The notes under the pieces were generated by a model, which made no database searches, was not told the DNA's origin, and was given only the letters and a program-made list of their open reading frames with translations. DNA of 64,000 nt from Bagarius yarrelli (taxonomy: Eukaryota > Chordata > Actinopteri > Siluriformes > Sisoridae), in NCBI GenBank assembly GCA_005784505.1, contig VCAZ01000012.1, positions 1,694,903 through 1,758,902 on the forward strand, read 5' to 3'. The position numbers were made by a program, and so were the translations under genes. The first letter of the stretch is position 1, and each line of letters starts with the position of its first letter. Shown in pieces: positions 59,288-64,000 of this stretch.

Positions 59288-60235
59288 CATTCAATGGAAT
59301 GAGTTTTTTCAGCAGCTAAAAGTGTTTTATTTGTTATTTAGCTCTAGGTTGTTTTTTCTTGGAACTCAATGGTTCACTTTGTTCCCCTCAGTCTGTGCTG
59401 CATGTTTTTTCCTCTTTTTTATTTTTTCATGGGTGAATTTGTCTTTGCTGCATCCATTTTTTATGTTCAGTCTTTTTTTTTTGGTGTCACAATAAGTGTT
59501 GGTACATTTATACAGATAAAGCTGAGGTTACAGAGAAAAAAAAGGACAGCGGACATAAAAAAGCATGGAAGAAGAAGAATTGAGCATTATCGTGTTCGCA
59601 AACTGAAAAAAACCCCAGGAAAAAATTGCTTACAGCCACGACGCCTTCCATTAATATTAACGTTTCCCAACAACACAATATTATTATTAGTCTGTTCGAT
59701 TATGTGGAGTGTTTGTGTCCCTCGGTACACGCTGTTACTATAGAAACAATCACGTATTACAACCAGGCCATTAATATTAACCTTTCGTTCATGGTACAGC
59801 TGTGCTGTTATACAAAATAAATTCACACACTCCGACCGTTTGGATTCCAGCATTCAAACATATTCTAGCAATTTATTTATTTATTTATTGCTTAGAAAAG
59901 CAGAACTTATTTTAATCTGGGTTCCTTGAGGGTGGGACACGTTAGCGTAGCCATGGTTGGTGTGAAAATGTAAAGTCTCTACATTCAAATCTACACTATG
60001 AACTTTATATCGTTTTTAGCATTTAGCTGAGACACTCATTGAGTTGGAAACACGACGGCTTCTCCTTCCATGAGCAAAGTAGAACGTTACAAGCGTCTCC
60101 AATCAGAGGACGACAGTTTTTTTTGCTATACACTTGGTGAACATGACAACTGCGGCTAAGACTAGCGTGATACATCATCATCCTAGCTTTAAACATCTGC
60201 ACTGTCTGTAAGCCTCCTACATTTATCTTTTATTT
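59080..60235. other. Gene-free stretch; (CA)n at 59253-59285
   Basis: The ORF at 59369-59743 is T/A-rich and family-less. A GCCATTAATATTAACSTTTC word occurs twice (59647 and 59767). No exon was found. Confidence 0.4.
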
Positions 60236-60239
60236 TTAA

Positions 60240-60345
60240 TCCATTTGAGTAGTTGAGGGTTAAGGGTCTTACTCAGGGCCCCAGCAGTAGCAGAACGGTA
60301 GAAGTCCAATACCTTAACCATTGAGCTACCGCTTTTTTCCAGTTT
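60240..60345 (-). mobile_element. Reversed SINE fragment
   Basis: GGGTTAAGGGTCTTACTCAG and CCAATACCTTAACCATTGAG match the tRNA-derived SINE in reverse. Confidence 0.65.
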
Positions 60346-60349
60346 CTAC

Positions 60350-61320
60350 TGCCTCTTGGGTAATGTTGAAAGCTTTTTCTGCTTTGCAGGGTTTATATTT
60401 TTATTTACAGTATATAGCATATAAAACGATCCGGCTCTGGATAAGCAGCAGAATATGGATGAATGGAGTATCTGGTGGACAGAGAAGTGCTGCTAGCAAC
60501 TTTGGGCCCTATGAAAGAATATGAGGTTGTGTCCATATAATTGTTTCTGACTTTCCCCAGCTTTGCAGCGCCGTTGACTGGACGCTCTTATCCAGAGCGA
60601 TAAACAAAACTGCTTTGAGTTTCTGAATAGACCGATATCGGTTCTTTACATCAAATACAAAGTGCAACAGAACCCATATGATGATTAAAAAAATATATTT
60701 CAAAATGTACAAAAATTGGACAGAAATGTATATTTTTATATATATTTACATACACAGGGGTGCTTCGTAAATCAAACTATTTGTATGTTAAATCAATTCT
60801 TCCCATTGAAATGAACTGAAATGCCATTAATTCCTTTCGGATCCCTAAAAAAACACTGCAATTATTTTGTTTCATGTTTTTAAATAAGAAAAAATAAAGT
60901 TATAAATAACGAATATTGTATAAAAACAATACAATAGGATGTACTGGAATAAACTGATTGATTAAGTATAATGTACAGCATTTACCTTGGAGATCAGACG
61001 ACTCCACTTGCTAACGCGCATGTCTGACTATCTATCGAGTGAAACACGGGATGTTCACTGTGGCGTTTGCTACAACCAACTTTCGGTTGGGTGTCTGAAT
61101 TTGGCTCTTAACTTGAAATTTAACTTGCAACTTAAAAGCAAAACATTTTCTGAGAGACGACACGTGTCTCGAAAAACTCGTTAGTTGGGACACTTGTAAG
61201 TCACCATACCACTGTGTTTTTTCTCTATAAATACATTTTTGTACATTTTGATAATATATTTAATAATTATTTAGTAGCTAGGACAGTAATGTGGGGGGAG
61301 CAATAGCGCATCTAGATAAA
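60350..61320. other. Gene-free AT-rich stretch
   Basis: No recognised gene or repeat beyond short AT runs. Confidence 0.4.
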
Positions 61321-61321
61321 A

Positions 61322-61430
61322 ACCTACTGGAAAAATATTTTATCCATTTTTGCTCTTTCCGCATCCATCTTAAACTGTGCTTTCCTCATTCTTTGCTTCA
61401 AATTAGACTTTGGACTTTCATCAGGATTAC
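61322..61430 (-). pseudogene. Unrecognised charged coding-like segment
   Basis: The minus strand encodes SPKSNLKQRMRKAQFKMD followed by AERAKMDKIFFQ and a stop. This Lys/Arg/Met-rich helix-like sequence is unlike the low-complexity ORFs around it. There is no clear acceptor just upstream and no family is recognised. It could be a retrocopy end or chance. Confidence 0.2.
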
Positions 61431-61659
61431 ATAAGAAAACAGAAAATGAACAATACATTACATCACTACTGCTAAACTCACACACTCTCACACACACTGA
61501 CACAGTAAGACGCACTAAGACAGTGACAGAGACATAGTACAGATCACCACCATAATGGATTATCAATCATTATTAAACTCTTTATCTACCCCCGAGTGAT
61601 TCCCGGGTGAGACATGCCAGATCTTTAACTGTCTCCATCTGTCTCCTTTTTCCATTCTC

Positions 61660-61825
61660 AGCATTTTGGCAGATGCTCTTATACAGAGCGACTAACATTG
61701 ATCTTATTTTTTGTCTAACTGAGCTGTTAATAGTTAAGGGCCTTGCTCAGGGGCCAAGCAGTTGGGCTGAGAAAAGAACCCATGATCTTCAGTCCAATAC
61801 CTTTAACCACTGAGCTAACCAAGCA
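61660..61825 (-). mobile_element. tRNA-derived SINE, reversed
   Basis: It begins GCATTTTGGCAGATGCTCTT and ends CTTTAACCACTGAGCTAACC, with CTTGCTCAGGGGCCAAGC inside. Confidence 0.75.
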
Positions 61826-62009
61826 GGGATGTTTGGAGGTGTTTCTCAATGGTGGGACTTGAACCTGGATTCTCTAATCAACAAATCAGTTGTGCCTCCA
61901 CTTCCTTTTAAAAAAAGGACTCACAAATCAATCGATCACAAATGAACTCGTCTTATTTCCTTCAGCCAAAGGAGATGATTTAGTCTGTGAGAAGATTCAT
62001 ATGAAGTAA

Positions 62010-62130
62010 TATTAAACATTGCCATTGTTGGGCCCCTGAGCAAGGCCCTTAACCCTCAATTGTTCAGTTGTATAAAAGAGATACAGTCGCTCAGGATAAG
62101 GACGACTGCCAAATGGTGTAAATGTTTGGA
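62010..62130 (+). mobile_element. tRNA-derived SINE, 3' part
   Basis: GTTGGGCCCCTGAGCAAGG to GTCGCTCAGGATAAGGACG and AAATGGTGTAAATG. The head is missing. Confidence 0.7.
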
Positions 62131-62399
62131 GTTTCTTTCAGAGATATTTCTGGAAGAGTTTTCTAACCATCATGTCCGAGCGTGTGAAAGTCCTCAGGAC
62201 AGAGGAGTTTACGTGTTTTACTTTCTCTAAAAAAGAAGCGGGAAAACAAAGGATGGTAAAGAAACAATGTTTCTCTTTAAAATTATATAATAAACCATTT
62301 GAACAAGTGCATTTTAACCCTTATAATCAGTGATTTACCCAGAATAAAACTCGATTCCGTGTTATTGGATATTCAATTATACATCGGCCTTTCTGAGTG

Positions 62400-62443
<44 letters not shown>

Positions 62444-62545
62444 GTCTGTCTGTCTGTCTGTGTCTGTATCTCTCTCTCTCTCTTTCTTTCTCTTTCTCTC
62501 TCTCTCTCTCCCTCTCTCTCTCTCCCTCGATCTATCTATCTATCA
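62400..62545 (+). repeat. (CTAT)n, (CTGT)n and (CT)n microsatellite
   Basis: CTAT at 62400-62443, CTGT to 62462, then CT to about 62527. Confidence 0.95.
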
Positions 62546-62569
62546 GTCAGTCAGTCAATCGTCCATCCG

Positions 62570-63279
62570 TGGCCTCATTAATTCGCTCTTTGTCCCTGGT
62601 GCGGTTATCTGTTCACCCGTATCGAATCGATACAGACAAAACCTCAGTGTCTCATGTGTGGACTTTTTCTCCTGGACGTCTATCAACACCGCCTCCGCCT
62701 TTCATTCTCTCTTTCTAACTTTCCTGGGTCATCCGTTCATCTCCACCGGCCTGGCGCGGGCTGAAAAGCGCTGTGTGAATGGAGGTGTGTGTGAGCGCTG
62801 GAGTGTTAGCGGGATGTTTGGGGGGTGTTAGCGGGGGAGTTAGCGCCGCTCGAGCGAGAGGTCTTTTGGATTTTGAGCCGGATTAGACATGCTCAGGGGA
62901 GGACTGAGTGGAGCAGAGAAAAGAGCAATAGAGATATTGTGTGTGTGTGTGTAAGTGAGTGAGTGTGTGTGTGTAAGTGTGTGAGAGACACACTGTTTGT
63001 GTATATTGTAGATTAGATTTAAGAGTTTATAGGATTAAAGTATGGGGAGTTCAAGGAGTTATATAAATGGAAGTTTAGGTAGGTTAATATTGAAAGTGTG
63101 TGAATGTGTGGTGTGTGTGTGTGGGTGATTTGGAAAACTTTCCTAAATGCACAGAAGTTTATTTTTACAGAAAGTTATTGGTTTTAAGCTCTCTCACTTA
63201 TGCACCCTTTCTTTTGTTCTTTCCTTATTTTTGTCCTTCCTCATTCCTTCCTTCTTTTTGTTCCATTATTGTCTTCTAG
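62570..63279. other. Sequence just upstream of the sema5b first coding exon
   Basis: 62740-62890 is relatively GC-rich with several CG dinucleotides (GGCGCGGGC, GTTAGCGCCGCTCGAGCG) and could be an alternative promoter. (GT)n lies at 62938-62975. No open exon was identified. Confidence 0.35.
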
Positions 63280-63323
63280 GTGACTCCAAGTGTTGTGGAT
63301 AAGCCGTGGTCGTCACGGTAACC

Positions 63324-63526
63324 ATGCCTGCGATGTCTATTTATTTTCCTGGATCTTTCATCCTTCTTCTCTTCGTCTCTCTGTACCCGCTCATTAAATC
63401 CCAGCATTCCCTGACCTTTGACCCCACTCACATCACCTCACCTTCTCAACAGTGCAGCAAGAAACTCCACCCTCTTACCTCTTATGAAGGTCAGTCATTT
63501 TACCCTACTAGTTCTCTGTTTTCCTC

Positions 63527-63558
<32 letters not shown>

Positions 63559-63583
63559 GTCTCTCTCCTTTACTCTCTCTATG

Positions 63584-63616
<33 letters not shown>

Positions 63617-63644
63617 CTGTCTGTGAGAATGGTGATACAGGAAG

Positions 63645-63706
<62 letters not shown>

Positions 63707-63825
63707 CTTACAGCTCTCAGTGTTTGGCTCTCCTCCTTCTCTATGCCTGGAGTGAGTGATTACTCCCAGCTTGCTTTAGACCTCAGCAGGAACCAGCTGA
63801 TCGTTGGAGCCAGGTAACACACACA

Positions 63826-63866
<41 letters not shown>

Positions 63867-63967
63867 ATATACATTAATCATTTGCAGCCACACAGTGTGT
63901 ATCTTCTCTCTTTCTCTGTAGGAACTACCTGTTCAGACTGAGTTTGACTGATGTTTCTCTACTTCAG
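63324..63967 (+). CDS. sema5b: Semaphorin 5B, first coding exons (cut by window edge)
   Basis: Three exons: the 5' UTR and start exon (acceptor at 63279, ATG at 63324, donor at 63489), 63714-63813 and 63922-63967, joining in frame. The protein starts with a signal peptide (MPAMSIYFPGSFILLLF and on), then a short linker and a Cys, then the first sema-domain strands. SRNQLIVGARNYLFRLSL is very close to SEMA5B of mammals, while SEMA5A reads differently here. SEMA5B is a single-pass membrane guidance molecule with a sema domain, PSI and thrombospondin repeats, acting in axon guidance and synapse elimination. The remaining exons lie right of 64000. Which fish duplicate (5ba or 5bb) it is cannot be told. 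The (CT)n tract at 63647-63705 runs into the second exon's acceptor. Confidence 0.92.
63525..63706 (+). repeat. (CT)n tracts in sema5b intron
   Basis: Two pyrimidine runs (63525-63617, 63647-63706). The second doubles as the polypyrimidine tract of the next exon. Confidence 0.95.
63818..63868 (+). repeat. (CA)n microsatellite after the sema5b donor
   Basis: It starts three bases after the GTAAC donor at 63814, within a 108-base intron. Another CA run ends the window at 63975-64000. Confidence 0.95.
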
Positions 63968-64000
63968 GTAAAAAAAAACACACACACACACACACACACA

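Noticed and set aside
59369..59743. 124-aa ORF with Phe-rich start
   Set aside because: It is low-complexity T-rich sequence without a family match or exon signals.

Overview
The window is nuclear DNA from a teleost fish. Its genes are split into introns with GT-AG sites, it is dense in microsatellites and minisatellites, and it carries fish-type dispersed repeats: tRNA-derived SINEs, V-SINE/DANA-like SINEs, Tc1-like transposons, L2 and L1 remnants and a decayed endogenous retrovirus. The repeat mix and the fish-type CD300/pIgR-like receptor suggest an ostariophysan, perhaps a catfish, but the species cannot be fixed from the sequence alone.

Layout. (1) 0-9.5 kb, minus strand: a CD300/pIgR-like (CMRF35-like) immune receptor gene of seven exons (leader, two V-type Ig domains, stalk, membrane segment, short cytoplasmic exon, tail with tandem ITIM-like tyrosines). 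To its left lies a second cassette of D2, stalk, TM and cytoplasmic exons with no leader, whose tail runs off the left edge. A retroviral remnant separates the two. (2) 13.1-17.95 kb, minus strand: twelve exons that read without a break from an ATG to a stop (558 codons). The first seven encode part of the Sec16 central (ACE1-type) domain and the last five a PIM-family kinase domain. This predicted Sec16-PIM chimera is the most unusual object in the window. (3) 21.5-25.85 kb, minus strand: a complete UNC50 gene (261 aa, five coding exons plus a likely 5' UTR exon), with ETS-like and CRE motifs at its start. (4) 26-63 kb: a gene desert of satellites and transposon remnants, probably in large part the 5' introns or upstream region of the last gene. 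(5) 63.3-64 kb, plus strand: the first coding exons of sema5b, cut by the right edge.

The genes are not an operon and show no shared pathway. UNC50 and Sec16-type proteins both act in the early secretory pathway, but their proximity may be chance. Almost all long ORFs outside the named exons are low-complexity artefacts of (CT)n, (CA)n, (GGAAT)n, (CATCACATCC)n and 21-bp or 42-bp repeats.
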